Source: Fusibacter_A sp965140735
GTDB lineage: Bacteria > Bacillota > Clostridia > Peptostreptococcales > Acidaminobacteraceae
Direction of reading: 5' to 3'
Assembly (NCBI GenBank): GCA_965140735.1
Contig: OZ223306.1
Location: 1,922,001 to 1,986,000 of the forward strand
DNA length: 64,000 nt
Below are positions 8,623 to 17,083 of this stretch, in pieces. Each line of letters starts with the position of its first letter. Positions within the stretch are counted from its first letter, which is position 1. The position numbers and the translations under genes are program-made. Below the pieces are notes generated by a model. It searched no databases and was not told where the DNA came from. It was given only the letters and a program-made list of their open reading frames with translations.

Positions 8623-9582
8623 CTATGCTTTAATAACGCTTTCTATTTTTTCAATTGTTAAAAGCAACACTTCAATATAATAAGCATCTCTGCTACTATG
8701 TGCCTTTTCTATAATATTACCACCATATTCTGCCACAAGCAAATTGTCATGCGATTTCATCAGATTTTCATAAGCAACAATCACCTCTTCAATAGAGACC
8801 CTCTTATTTTGCGGTGTCATTGAATAGAGTATAATCTCAATAATATAGTGATTTAAATTCTTAATCTCTGAAATCAATCTAACTTGGTTACTTGAGTTCG
8901 TTCTAAGATCAGGCGTGTGGCTAAATATAACATCTATATCTTTATAAAGACTCATTGCTTCATTCTTAATCTTATTGAGCGTGTTAAAATCCGGACTTTC
9001 TTGATAAATCTTTAAAAAAGTGTACATCTTTTCTAGGACATAAGTTAACCGCTTATGCATCATCTTCTTATAAAAAAATTTAGAGAACACATAGTTATAA
9101 AACACCGCAATAATAATACCTGCTGTCAATGCCATTAACCTCAATCTCAAGGTTAATACAACACTGGGCATTCCAAGCTCATTGTATTGAATATACTGTG
9201 TCATATAAATTGCTGTAAATATAGATACTGCAGATACTTCTTTCCAGTTTCCCAGTAATGAAACATAAATAGTTATGGCGACAGCAAGCGGTACGGTTAT
9301 CCAGTTTACACCAAATAGCGCAAGAATAATTGCGCTGGTCACACCACCAAGCCAAGACGCTTTCAGTTGAGAAATACCACTTTTAATTCCTGATACAGTT
9401 ACAGGTTCAAGTGTAAGCATCATACCAAACAATAAAGAAATCATATCTTTACCGATGATCGAATGATTGTGAAACAGAAGATATGCTGTCATCATACTCA
9501 TAAAACTCTTTAAAATATAAAGTGGCGAATCAAATAACATCGCTTCTCTACTCAGTAAAATTCTATTTTTGATTTTATCCAT
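8623..9582 (-). CDS. FUSC/aromatic acid exporter family membrane protein
   Basis: The N-terminal half (about residues 20-170) is a bundle of roughly six hydrophobic segments with the pattern of the ArAE/FUSC family. The C-terminal half is a soluble helical domain (VLEKMYTFLKIYQ and onward). Family members are proposed efflux proteins for aromatic acids; the substrate here is unknown. The 319-residue length fits the short Firmicute type. A palindromic operator-like site lies about 110 bases upstream of the start. Confidence 0.7.
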   Translation of the reverse strand: MDKIKNRILLSREAMLFDSPLYILKSFMSMMTAYLLFHNHSIIGKDMISLLFGMMLTLEPVTVSGIKSGISQLKASWLGGVTSAIILALFGVNWITVPLAVAITIYVSLLGNWKEVSAVSIFTAIYMTQYIQYNELGMPSVVLTLRLRLMALTAGIIIAVFYNYVFSKFFYKKMMHKRLTYVLEKMYTFLKIYQESPDFNTLNKIKNEAMSLYKDIDVIFSHTPDLRTNSSNQVRLISEIKNLNHYIIEIILYSMTPQNKRVSIEEVIVAYENLMKSHDNLLVAEYGGNIIEKAHSSRDAYYIEVLLLTIEKIESVIKA

Positions 9583-9675
9583 TTTAATCTCACCTTAACC
9601 CTCAGTCATTATTCATTTATAATGTACCCGTTTTAGGAACATAAACATCTCAAATATTCATTATAAACAACTTTT

Positions 9676-9712
9676 CTATAAATACCATTTGTAATTAATT
9701 ACAGATTTATAG
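9676..9712. promoter_or_regulatory. Nested palindrome upstream of the FUSC-type gene
   Basis: A perfect 14-base palindrome TGTAATTAATTACA (9690-9703) sits inside a second inverted repeat CTATAAAT/ATTTATAG. It lies between the aldo/keto reductase stop and the exporter start. The symmetry fits a dimeric repressor site, but AT-rich palindromes also arise by chance. Confidence 0.4.
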
Positions 9713-9729
9713 TAGGGTCTTTTACAAAT

Positions 9730-10947
9730 TTACAATTTCTTTTGTGGTCTTGCAAATAACTTTTGCACTTTTAACAGCAACTTAGTGCCTGCTATTACGG
9801 GTTTCATCAATGGTGTTTCCATATAGGCTTTAACTTCAAGCAGTTTTTGTGGAATCTCAATGGCCTGTGGACAATGCTCTAGACATTTTCCACAATTTTG
9901 GCAAAGTGAAGCATAAGATGGTTTGCCATTCGCACCACCAAGCTGTAGCCAGTAGAAACCTTTCATATTTTTTTGATTTAATAGAAATATTGAATTGTAG
10001 AGATCAAAACATCTTGGAATATCCACACCAAATGGGCAAGGCATACAATACTGACATCCAGTACAAGGTACTTTTTGTAGACTCTGATAGATTGCCTTTA
10101 CACGTGCCACTGTCTGAAGTTCTTCAGGCTTCATGATATCAGCACCTGATCTTTGTGCATATAACAAATTATCTTTTAAATGCTGCTGTTCGGTCATTCC
10201 TGAAAGCACCATTGTCACACCGGGATGATTCCAGATCCACTTTAAAGCCCACTCTGCTGGTGATCTTTCATCATCAACTCTATGATATTCTTCAATGACT
10301 TGACTGGGCAAATTCTTAACAAGACTTCCGCCTCTAAGAGGTTCCATCACAAATACTGCGATCCCCTTTGAAGCAGCATAATCTAATCCCGCCTTACCAG
10401 CTTGATTCAAATCATCTAATAGGTTGAATTGAATCTGGCAGAAGTCCCATGGATAGGCATCAATGATTTCTTTAAACAAAGTTCGATCGCCATGAAACGA
10501 GAATCCCACATGTCCAATTTTATGTTCTTTTTTTAATGTTGTTAAAAAAGTCAACGCATCAAAAGCATTAAATTTTGCCCATGTTTCGCGATTAAGAGCA
10601 TGTAACAAGTAATAGTCAATCATGTCTACTTTTAATTTTCTTCTCTGGTCTTCAAATATTAAAGATAAATCAGATTTCTTATTAACAGACCATGGTGGCA
10701 TTTTTGTCGCAATCTTCACTTTTTCTCTATAGCCAGAACTCAGAAACTTACCTAAAAAGGGTTCGCTCTGGCCACCGTGATAAAAATAAGCTGTATCGAT
10801 ATAGTTAATGCCAGATTCAATTGCTACTTTGAGAAGTTCTGTTGTCTTTTCTTCATCAATTTTACCTGCAACGACTGGGAATCGCATACCACCATAACCT
10901 AATATTGAAACTTGATCTCCTGTGGCTTTCACTTCTCGATATTGCAT
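9730..10947 (-). CDS. Aldo/keto reductase with C-terminal 4Fe-4S domain
   Basis: The N-terminal 270 residues form an aldo/keto reductase barrel: LGYGGMRFP at the start, INYIDTAYFYHGGQSEPFLG with the catalytic Asp and Tyr, and DYYLLHAL. The C-terminus has ferredoxin-type cysteine clusters CTGCQYCMPCP and CQNCGKCLEHCP. This is the iron-sulfur AKR type common in anaerobes; the substrate is unknown. The start at 10947 has AAGGAG 6 bases upstream, so I reject the 6-residue longer start. About 405 residues. Confidence 0.9.
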   Translation of the reverse strand: MQYREVKATGDQVSILGYGGMRFPVVAGKIDEEKTTELLKVAIESGINYIDTAYFYHGGQSEPFLGKFLSSGYREKVKIATKMPPWSVNKKSDLSLIFEDQRRKLKVDMIDYYLLHALNRETWAKFNAFDALTFLTTLKKEHKIGHVGFSFHGDRTLFKEIIDAYPWDFCQIQFNLLDDLNQAGKAGLDYAASKGIAVFVMEPLRGGSLVKNLPSQVIEEYHRVDDERSPAEWALKWIWNHPGVTMVLSGMTEQQHLKDNLLYAQRSGADIMKPEELQTVARVKAIYQSLQKVPCTGCQYCMPCPFGVDIPRCFDLYNSIFLLNQKNMKGFYWLQLGGANGKPSYASLCQNCGKCLEHCPQAIEIPQKLLEVKAYMETPLMKPVIAGTKLLLKVQKLFARPQKKL

Positions 10948-10964
10948 TTTCGCTCCTTCTTTCA

Positions 10965-11026
10965 TCTAAAAAATAAACCTAGCAGTCTCAATATAACATT
11001 CTATACTAAAGATCTCTAGGTTTTTT
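10965..11026. terminator. Hairpin with T-rich flanks between the broken NAD-binding gene and the AKR gene
   Basis: AACCTAG (10976-10982) pairs with CTAGGTT (11016-11022). The plus strand then reads TTTTTT, and the minus strand reads TTTATTTTTT. It can act in either direction. On the minus strand it would separate the pseudogene from the reductase or attenuate read-through into it. Confidence 0.4.
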
Positions 11027-11106
11027 CGCACTTAAATGACTCAATTAATTCTTCAACACCACTCATACTAAACTGAAGTATCTTCACTCTATAGGCGCTC
11101 ATTTTT

Positions 11107-11432
11107 TTAAATACTTTTTAAAACATTGACACTTTCTTTCATGTGATTTGTGGTTTTTTCTTGTTCTGAAGCGATATGATTGAGTTGAGAAATTTCTTTT
11201 GTAATGCACTCAGTACACTTGCATTTCCAGTCGCTTCTATGATCACATCAACCTCTGAAGAAATTTGTGTCATATCTGTGACACATTTTATGCCTAATTG
11301 TTTGGCAAGCACAACACCTTGAGATTCATGATTTTTATCCACAACCGTTTTTATTTCAGTTTGATCCATTTGATGAAACAACTCTATGAGCTTGGTACCG
11401 CCAGTACCAGCACCTACTATAGCTATTTTCAT
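11107..11432 (-). pseudogene. Disrupted NAD(P)-binding signalling protein
   Basis: The intact reading frame starts at 11432 (AGGAGG upstream) with MKIAIVGAGTGG, a Rossmann dinucleotide-binding motif. It continues through VVDKNHESQG and VDVIIEATGNA. It then runs out of frame at about residue 85 into a poor tail that stops at 11139. From near 11195 a different frame reads as a polar coiled coil (KEISQLNHIASEQEKTT) down to a stop at 11107, like the end of a chemotaxis-type signalling helix. In several Clostridia a similar NAD-binding domain is fused to such a helix bundle. I infer a deletion plus frameshift that removed the middle of the gene. Confidence 0.5.
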
Positions 11433-11551
11433 ATATAAAGCCTCCTGTACCTCAGACAAATTTTTATAGACTAATAGAGTCAATATTTTGACAAATCCAC
11501 TTCATGTAAAGATATGTTTTTATCTCTTAAAAAGTCATCTTATTATATCAT

Positions 11552-12130
11552 TTAATTCTTGAAACTTAAGAATTGTTTTCTAATGAATTCAACATTAACA
11601 ATCCAAGTGACATACATAAGTATACTTAAATTAGAAGTTGCAAAACTAATCGTATTTGAAGTGTATATAGGTGGCAAAAACTGGTGTAATTCAAAATAAA
11701 TTAGACTTCTATCTATCAAAACAAAACCGATCAAAACAACCATCACAAACTTAAAATTAATAGGTTGATGGCTCTTTTTACTGCGCACTGCCGTGGGCAT
11801 TATTAAAAGCGACATCGTCAGTATAAAGAAAAAAGTCTGCATTTCAATTTGTGATTCAAAAAAAGAGAGCTCTTTTGAAAATGACTTTATTATAAAACAG
11901 AAAAAAATCAACCATTCAATACCAGTAAGCAAATCACTCCACAATTGAACATGCGAAGGTATCTCAAAAGTCTCTTTTCTCAAGTACTTTATGAGTAAAA
12001 TTTCAACCAATAAGCATATCAATATCATCAACAATGGCATTGGCTTTCCAGCGGCATCCGCATGATCCAATACAACAATCCAATAAAAGATGCCTAATAA
12101 CATTAAAAACAATAGATAAATTTTTTTCAA
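11552..12130 (-). CDS. Hypothetical membrane protein
   Basis: A 192-residue protein with about six predicted hydrophobic segments spread over its length (YLLFLMLLGIFYWIVVL at the N-terminus, MLILICLLVEILLI next, then several more). No family is recognised. The start has GGAGG 7 bases upstream. It is divergent from the rnf/nqr-type operon, and its leader overlaps the structured element at 12201-12259. Confidence 0.6.
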   Translation of the reverse strand: MKKIYLLFLMLLGIFYWIVVLDHADAAGKPMPLLMILICLLVEILLIKYLRKETFEIPSHVQLWSDLLTGIEWLIFFCFIIKSFSKELSFFESQIEMQTFFFILTMSLLIMPTAVRSKKSHQPINFKFVMVVLIGFVLIDRSLIYFELHQFLPPIYTSNTISFATSNLSILMYVTWIVNVEFIRKQFLSFKN

Positions 12131-12200
12131 TTCATGCCTCCAAATTATAAATATACTCCTTATAAATTATAGTTAAAGTGTCAAAATCCAGTTTCGCACG

Positions 12201-12259
12201 ACCCTTTTACCATATGCTGTATCACGTACTTGTCGTAAACGACATCATGTGGAAAGGGT
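12201..12259. promoter_or_regulatory. Structured leader element upstream of the Rnf/Nqr operon
   Basis: ACCCTTT (12201-12207) pairs with AAAGGGT (12253-12259), and after a 2-base bulge CCATATG (12210-12216) pairs with CATGTGG (12246-12252). Inside are two small hairpins, GTA-TCACG-TAC and TGTCG-TAAA-CGACA. This is a three-way junction. It lies about 145 bases before the operon start codon and could equally be in the leader of the divergent gene. I do not recognise a riboswitch class. Confidence 0.45.
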
Positions 12260-12310
12260 TGCTCAGCTATCGGATTCTTACACTCTAACCAATTATAACT
12301 TAAAAAAAAG

Positions 12311-12330
12311 TTTTAATAAAGTTATTAAAA
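12311..12330. promoter_or_regulatory. 20-base AT palindrome, possible operator
   Basis: TTTTAATAA and TTATTAAAA are exact complements around AG. It lies upstream of the Rnf/Nqr operon in a promoter-like AT-rich stretch. It does not match the Rex or FNR consensus well. Confidence 0.35.
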
Positions 12331-12405
12331 ATAGGTATATCTCAATAACATTTGGATATATATAAAACTGAGACACCTTAAAGAACTTTAAAGGAGGGAA
12401 GACCC

Positions 12406-13377
12406 TTGAAGCTATCACTCAAGAATGTGAAATTTATGAAGCAAGCCATGATGAGAAAAGTACTCTATTCGCTTTTACCCATTGTAGGTGCTGGCATCTA
12501 CTTTTTTGGTCTACGTGTGCTTGCACTGCTTATTGTCGTCACTTTTTTCGCCTGTTTAACAGAATGGATTTTTGTTAGAAAAACAACGAAAAAGATAACA
12601 GAAGCAGTCCTTATCACTGCTATTTTATTTACCTTGACCTTACCACCTCAAACGCCTTATTGGATCGCAATTATCGGCATTATCTTTGGTGTCCTCTTTG
12701 GAAAAATGGTATTTGGTGGGTTTGGTAAAAATCCATTTAATCCAGCTTTGGTAGGAAGGGCTTTTATCTATGTCAATTTTCCAAAATTCATGACTGTGGA
12801 ATGGACTAAACCCGTTCACAGTTTATTAGGCGGTTTCACAACTTATCTAGGAGAGCCTATAGATGCTATCACGCAGTCTACACCAATGCTAATCTATAGA
12901 GCTACAGGTGATATGGCACCTATCAAAGATATGCTTTTTGGCAACATTGCTGGCTCAATTGGAGAAACAAGTGCTCTTTTAATCATTTTGATGGGTATCT
13001 ATCTCATCTTCACGAAAACAGCTGCCAAAGAAACAATTTTCAGTGTCATCGCTGGTTTTCTAATTATGGATTCTGCATTTTACTTTTCTGGCTTCCAACA
13101 AGTGCCTAATCCAATATATGGCCTTATGGCTGGTGGTATTCTCTTCGGAGCCGTTTTTATGGCCACTGATCCAATTTCATCTCCTAAAACTTTTCATGGT
13201 CGAATTGTCTATGGCGTGTTAATAGGGGCTATTACCGTGATCATAAGAGGTTTTGCTTTATTTGCTGGTGGTATTATGTTCGCCATATTAATTGGCAATA
13301 CTTTTGCACCAATCATAGATGAAGCAGTCAATACAATAAAAAAACGTAAGAAACTTCCTGCAAAGGAGGGAAAATAA
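12406..13377 (+). CDS. rnfD: RnfD/NqrB-type membrane subunit
   Basis: Integral membrane subunit of an ion-pumping electron transport complex. It has about ten hydrophobic segments. The stretch FGGFGKNPFNPALVGRAF near residue 105 is NqrB-like in detail (GKN...NPAL.GRAF), while the 323-residue length is that of RnfD (NqrB is about 410). An STPM motif near residue 162 sits where the family carries the covalent FMN threonine. GSIGETS and MATDPIS motifs follow. The start is TTG with AGGAGGG 7 bases upstream. It overlaps the next gene by one base. Confidence 0.88.
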   Translation: MKLSLKNVKFMKQAMMRKVLYSLLPIVGAGIYFFGLRVLALLIVVTFFACLTEWIFVRKTTKKITEAVLITAILFTLTLPPQTPYWIAIIGIIFGVLFGKMVFGGFGKNPFNPALVGRAFIYVNFPKFMTVEWTKPVHSLLGGFTTYLGEPIDAITQSTPMLIYRATGDMAPIKDMLFGNIAGSIGETSALLIILMGIYLIFTKTAAKETIFSVIAGFLIMDSAFYFSGFQQVPNPIYGLMAGGILFGAVFMATDPISSPKTFHGRIVYGVLIGAITVIIRGFALFAGGIMFAILIGNTFAPIIDEAVNTIKKRKKLPAKEGK

Positions 13378-13985
13378 TGGCTCATAAAAAACAAATTCTC
13401 TACCCTGTAGTCTTCATGGTGGCATTAACCGCTCTATTTACTTTTGTGTTAGCCTTCATAAATGCGAATTCAATTGAGCTCATAAAAGAACGGGAAGCTA
13501 TTCGAATCCAAAAATCTATATTATATGTATTCAACATTCCTTTTGAAGCACAAGATGCGGCAATCCAAAAGACTTTTGATGAAAATGTCACTATCAAAGC
13601 GATCAACGAGAAGACGTATTATGTCTATCGTGTTGACAATACTCTTAAAGGCTATGCCTTTCAATTCTCTGGAAGAGGTCTTTGGGGCACCATCACTGGA
13701 AATATTGCAATCTCACCAGAATTTGATAGCATTCTCGGCATTGATTTCATCTCTCATTCTGAAACACCAGGACTTGGTGGTCGTATAGATGAAGCATGGT
13801 TTAAGGAACAGTTTCGAAACATGCCCATTAAGACTAAAGCACCTGTGATATTCAAACCTGCTGAAGGTGGGACTGTAGATGCCGTTACTGGTGCTACTTT
13901 AACATCCAATTCCGTTCGAGATATGGTCAACCAATTTATAACAGACATCAAAGGTATCGAAATGGAGGTGAAACTCAATGAATGA
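13377..13985 (+). CDS. rnfG: RnfG/NqrC-type flavoprotein subunit
   Basis: One N-terminal membrane anchor (about residues 8-28) is followed by an extracytoplasmic FMN-binding domain. The flavinylation motif DAVTGATLTSNSV near residue 170 is present; its second threonine is the expected covalent FMN site. The domain also shows ETPGLGGRI near residue 125. At 202 residues it matches RnfG rather than the longer NqrC. It overlaps rnfE by 8 bases. Maturation needs a flavin transferase (ApbE), which is not in this window. Confidence 0.9.
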   Translation: MAHKKQILYPVVFMVALTALFTFVLAFINANSIELIKEREAIRIQKSILYVFNIPFEAQDAAIQKTFDENVTIKAINEKTYYVYRVDNTLKGYAFQFSGRGLWGTITGNIAISPEFDSILGIDFISHSETPGLGGRIDEAWFKEQFRNMPIKTKAPVIFKPAEGGTVDAVTGATLTSNSVRDMVNQFITDIKGIEMEVKLNE

Positions 13986-14595
13986 GTTAAAACGCGTCTT
14001 TAAAGAAGGTATGATAAAAGACAATCCTGTTTTCAGACAAATACTAGGAATCTGTTCTTCTCTTGCCGTGACAAACTTACTCCTCAACTCGCTTGTTATG
14101 GGGATCGGTCTTATGTTCGTAACGGGTTTTTCGAGTTTCACCGTCTCACTTTTGAGAAAGCAAACCCCTAAACACATTCGGATGATGGTTCAAACACTTA
14201 TAATATCCGCTTATGTTATCATTTTAGATATTTTCTTAAAAGCTTACTGGCCGTCCATGTCAAAAGCGTTGGGGCCTTATGTGGGCTTAATAATCACCAA
14301 TTGCATTATAATGGGGCGCTGTGAGGCCTTCGCACAAAAGAATAAACCTTTGATTTCTTTCTTTGATGGTCTTACCATGGGGCTTGGCTATACCATAGTC
14401 CTACTCTTCATCGCCTTTTTCAGAGAACTCCTTGGATTTGGTTCCCTCTTTGGCATTCAAGTATTGGGCGAAGGTTGGGTGAACTGGACATTGATGATTA
14501 TGCCCCCTGGTGCATTCTTCATGCTAGGTATTGTCATATGGATCACACGAAACATCTTTCCAAATAACGATGAAAAAGGAGGTGCTAAGGCATGA
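13978..14595 (+). CDS. rnfE: RnfE/NqrD-type membrane subunit
   Basis: A six-helix integral subunit of the Rnf/Nqr core. The start MNELKRVFKEGMIKDNPVF and the next LGICSSLAVTN stretch are typical. LIITNCIIMGRCEAFA near residue 105 holds the conserved cysteine that in this family helps bind an iron-sulfur centre between the E/A pair. It has 205 residues, the usual length. A GGAGGTG site lies before the ATG, and the end overlaps rnfA by 4 bases. Confidence 0.92.
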   Translation: MNELKRVFKEGMIKDNPVFRQILGICSSLAVTNLLLNSLVMGIGLMFVTGFSSFTVSLLRKQTPKHIRMMVQTLIISAYVIILDIFLKAYWPSMSKALGPYVGLIITNCIIMGRCEAFAQKNKPLISFFDGLTMGLGYTIVLLFIAFFRELLGFGSLFGIQVLGEGWVNWTLMIMPPGAFFMLGIVIWITRNIFPNNDEKGGAKA

Positions 14596-15182
14596 TCGAA
14601 ATCAATCCGTTTATCATATTCTTTGCTTCTATTTTTACAAACAATATGATCCTATCCAATTTTCTCGGGATGTGTTCCTTCATAGCTGTATCCAATGAAA
14701 TCAAAACATCACTCAGCTTAGGTCAAGCTGTTACGTTTGTGCTTGCTTGTACAACTGTGCTCAACTATTTTATCTATCATTATGTATTAGTCCCTTTTGG
14801 ATTTGAATACTTACGATTTATCGTATTTATAATCGTCATAGCTGCATTCGTTCAACTTGTGGAAATGATCATAGAAAGATACTTCGAGACACTTTATTAC
14901 TCTTTAGGGATCTTTTTACCACTGATTACAGTTAACTGTGCCATCCTAGGCGTTTCTCTTTTTATGACAATCAGAGATTACAACTTGTTTCAATCTTTTG
15001 CATTTGGAATTGGTTCTGGATTAGGGTGGACACTGGCTATCGTTGCCATGGCTGGCATCCGTAAAAAAATAAAAAACGCCAAATTGCCTAACGGTCTTGA
15101 AGGACCTGGAATCACCTTGATTATTACTGGTATTATGGCACTTGCCTTTCTGGGTTTTTCTGGAATCGTTCAAATACAATAG
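14592..15182 (+). CDS. rnfA: RnfA/NqrE-type membrane subunit
   Basis: A six-helix integral subunit paired with RnfE. Family features are FTNNMILSNFLGMCSF near residue 15, with the conserved cysteine, and LITVNCAILGVSLF near residue 110, with the second conserved cysteine. At 196 residues it matches NqrE/RnfA. Its start overlaps the rnfE stop (ATGA type), and the next gene starts 11 bases after its stop. Confidence 0.92.
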   Translation: MIEINPFIIFFASIFTNNMILSNFLGMCSFIAVSNEIKTSLSLGQAVTFVLACTTVLNYFIYHYVLVPFGFEYLRFIVFIIVIAAFVQLVEMIIERYFETLYYSLGIFLPLITVNCAILGVSLFMTIRDYNLFQSFAFGIGSGLGWTLAIVAMAGIRKKIKNAKLPNGLEGPGITLIITGIMALAFLGFSGIVQIQ

Positions 15183-15193
15183 GGAGGGATATC

Positions 15194-16303
15194 ATGACAA
15201 CTTTAGGTACAATCGCAATTACTGTGGCAACTATTAGCGGCATCACAGGTACATTAGCTTTTCTACTATCTCTCGCCAATAAAACAATTGCCAACTATGG
15301 CGAAAAAAAACTTACGATTAACGACAACAAAGATTTTATGGTAGACGGCGGTGAAACTTTGCTTTCATCTTTAGTAGATCAAAAAGTCTTTATACCATCG
15401 GCCTGTGGTGGCAAAGGGAGTTGTGGCTATTGCAAAGTCACTGTTATTGAAGGGGGCGGTCAAATTCTCCCTACTGAACTGGGTTATGTCACACCTGCTG
15501 AACAAAAAGAAGGTGTCAGGCTTTCCTGTCAACTCAAAATTAAAGAAGACATGAAAATTCAGATCCCTGAAGAACTGTTTAGTGTCAAACAATTCGACTA
15601 TCGTGTTGAATTTATAAAAGAAGTGACCCCTACTATCAAGCATTTGCGTTTAAAATTGCCTGAAGGAGAAGAAATTCAATTTAAGGCAGGACAGTATATT
15701 CAAATTTTAGCCCCTAAATACAAGGGCAATGACGAAGAGGTTTATAGAGCTTATTCAGTAGCTTCTTCACCTCTTGACCAAAAAGCAATTGAACTCTACA
15801 TCGGACTTGTCAAAAATGGGATTGCCACTACTTTCGTACATGATTATCTAAAACCCGGTGCCAAACTCACTATTGTAGGCCCGTATGGCGACTTTTTCTA
15901 CCAAGATACAGATCGTGAAATGGTTTTAGTCGCCATTGGAACTGGGATGGCACCTATTATGTCCATCTTAAAGTTTATGCGAGATAGTGGGATTAAGCGC
16001 AAAGCTACTTTTTACTTTGGTGCACGGACAAGAGAAGATCTCTTTGAGATGGAAACCCTTGAACAACTTGAAAAAGAACTGCCTAACTTTAAATTAATCA
16101 CCTGTCTATCACGTCCTACAGAAAGCTGTCAGTGGACTGGTGAAAAAGGTAGAGTAACTGACCTACTGGAAAAATTCTTAGAAGATGGTGACCGTAAAGA
16201 GGCTTATCTCTGCGGCAGTCCAGTAATGATTGATTCTGTCATTCCTATTTTAATGGCAAAGGGAATGCCCGAAGATCAAATTTTCTATGATAAATTTGAA
16301 TAA
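15194..16303 (+). CDS. nqrF: NqrF-type NADH dehydrogenase subunit (2Fe-2S, FAD)
   Basis: An N-terminal membrane helix (about residues 5-25) is followed by a plant-type 2Fe-2S ferredoxin domain with CGGKGSCGYC near residue 72 and a fourth cysteine in LSCQL. The ferredoxin-reductase module then has RAYSVASS (FAD), GPYGDF, GTGMAPIMS (NAD) and a C-terminal YLCGSPVM. In Na+-NQR this subunit takes electrons from NADH. Rnf complexes use RnfB and RnfC instead, so its presence with Rnf-sized D/G/E/A subunits is unusual. It is 369 residues long, slightly shorter than typical NqrF. Last gene of the operon. Confidence 0.92.
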   Translation: MTTLGTIAITVATISGITGTLAFLLSLANKTIANYGEKKLTINDNKDFMVDGGETLLSSLVDQKVFIPSACGGKGSCGYCKVTVIEGGGQILPTELGYVTPAEQKEGVRLSCQLKIKEDMKIQIPEELFSVKQFDYRVEFIKEVTPTIKHLRLKLPEGEEIQFKAGQYIQILAPKYKGNDEEVYRAYSVASSPLDQKAIELYIGLVKNGIATTFVHDYLKPGAKLTIVGPYGDFFYQDTDREMVLVAIGTGMAPIMSILKFMRDSGIKRKATFYFGARTREDLFEMETLEQLEKELPNFKLITCLSRPTESCQWTGEKGRVTDLLEKFLEDGDRKEAYLCGSPVMIDSVIPILMAKGMPEDQIFYDKFE

Positions 16304-16325
16304 ATAAAAATAGTGTCTTTTAAAA

Positions 16326-16405
16326 AAATGATATGAGCACAGTATCTTAGGAATAGCACCTTCACATCACTATGAAAGTCCTAACATATCGTGCTCATAT
16401 CATTT
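16326..16405. terminator. Bidirectional terminator between nqrF and the phosphatase gene
   Basis: AAATGATATGAGCAC (16326-16340) is an exact complement of 16391-16405, enclosing 50 bases. The plus strand carries a further TCATATCATTTTTTT copy just downstream, and the minus strand reads TTTTTTTA after the left arm. It serves two convergent genes. Confidence 0.7.
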
Positions 16406-16423
16406 CATGTTCATATCATTTTT

Positions 16424-17011
16424 TTAATTTCCAGCCCTTTGAAACAACCACTTGGGTTGAATAAAGTTTTGATCAAAAGTCACTTCTATAATCTCACCAA
16501 ATTTAATTTTATCTTGGCAATGGAAGGTCTGAATCACCATCCCGTGAGCGACAACAATTACGCGTTCATATTCATCACAAAAGGGTATGAGTGCATTTTT
16601 CACGCGCATTTTTAAGTCTTCCAGTGGTTCCCAGCGGGTATATGCTGTAATGGCATGCTCATCTGCTGGGTATACACCTTTATTGATAACAAAATCTTCA
16701 TACAACAATTTTAGCTCTTTATAGGTTTGATATTGAAAGGTTAGATCAGGTATCCATTCATGAAGATCATGAACGACTCGAGTGGTTAACCCGGTGTACT
16801 TAGCCACTATTGCCGCTGATTGTAAGGCTCTCGTATATGGGGATGAAAGTATAATTTGAGCATTTTTACCCACAAGTTTAAGTGCCGATTCAGACATTTG
16901 CTTGATCCCATTATCATTAAGAGCTGACAAGTCTCGCCCCTGACCAATAAGACCTCTTTGTGTACAAGGTGTATAACTTGGTTCACCATGTCTGACTAAA
17001 TAAAGTTTCAT
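16424..17011 (-). CDS. Histidine phosphatase family protein
   Basis: Phosphoglycerate-mutase-like phosphatase. The catalytic LVRHGEP motif starts at residue 4 and the second histidine is in VVAHGMVIQ near residue 155. The substrate is unknown; family members act on sugar phosphates, cobalamin intermediates and others. The start at 17011 has GGAGGT 7 bases upstream, so I reject the 19-residue longer frame. About 195 residues. It lies 73 bases after the MFS gene on the same strand. Confidence 0.85.
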   Translation of the reverse strand: MKLYLVRHGEPSYTPCTQRGLIGQGRDLSALNDNGIKQMSESALKLVGKNAQIILSSPYTRALQSAAIVAKYTGLTTRVVHDLHEWIPDLTFQYQTYKELKLLYEDFVINKGVYPADEHAITAYTRWEPLEDLKMRVKNALIPFCDEYERVIVVAHGMVIQTFHCQDKIKFGEIIEVTFDQNFIQPKWLFQRAGN

Positions 17012-17083
17012 AAATTTTACCTCCATATTGGATAGTTTATACCCATTGAATGACAAATTTATTCTCAATTCATTTAAGCCTGT

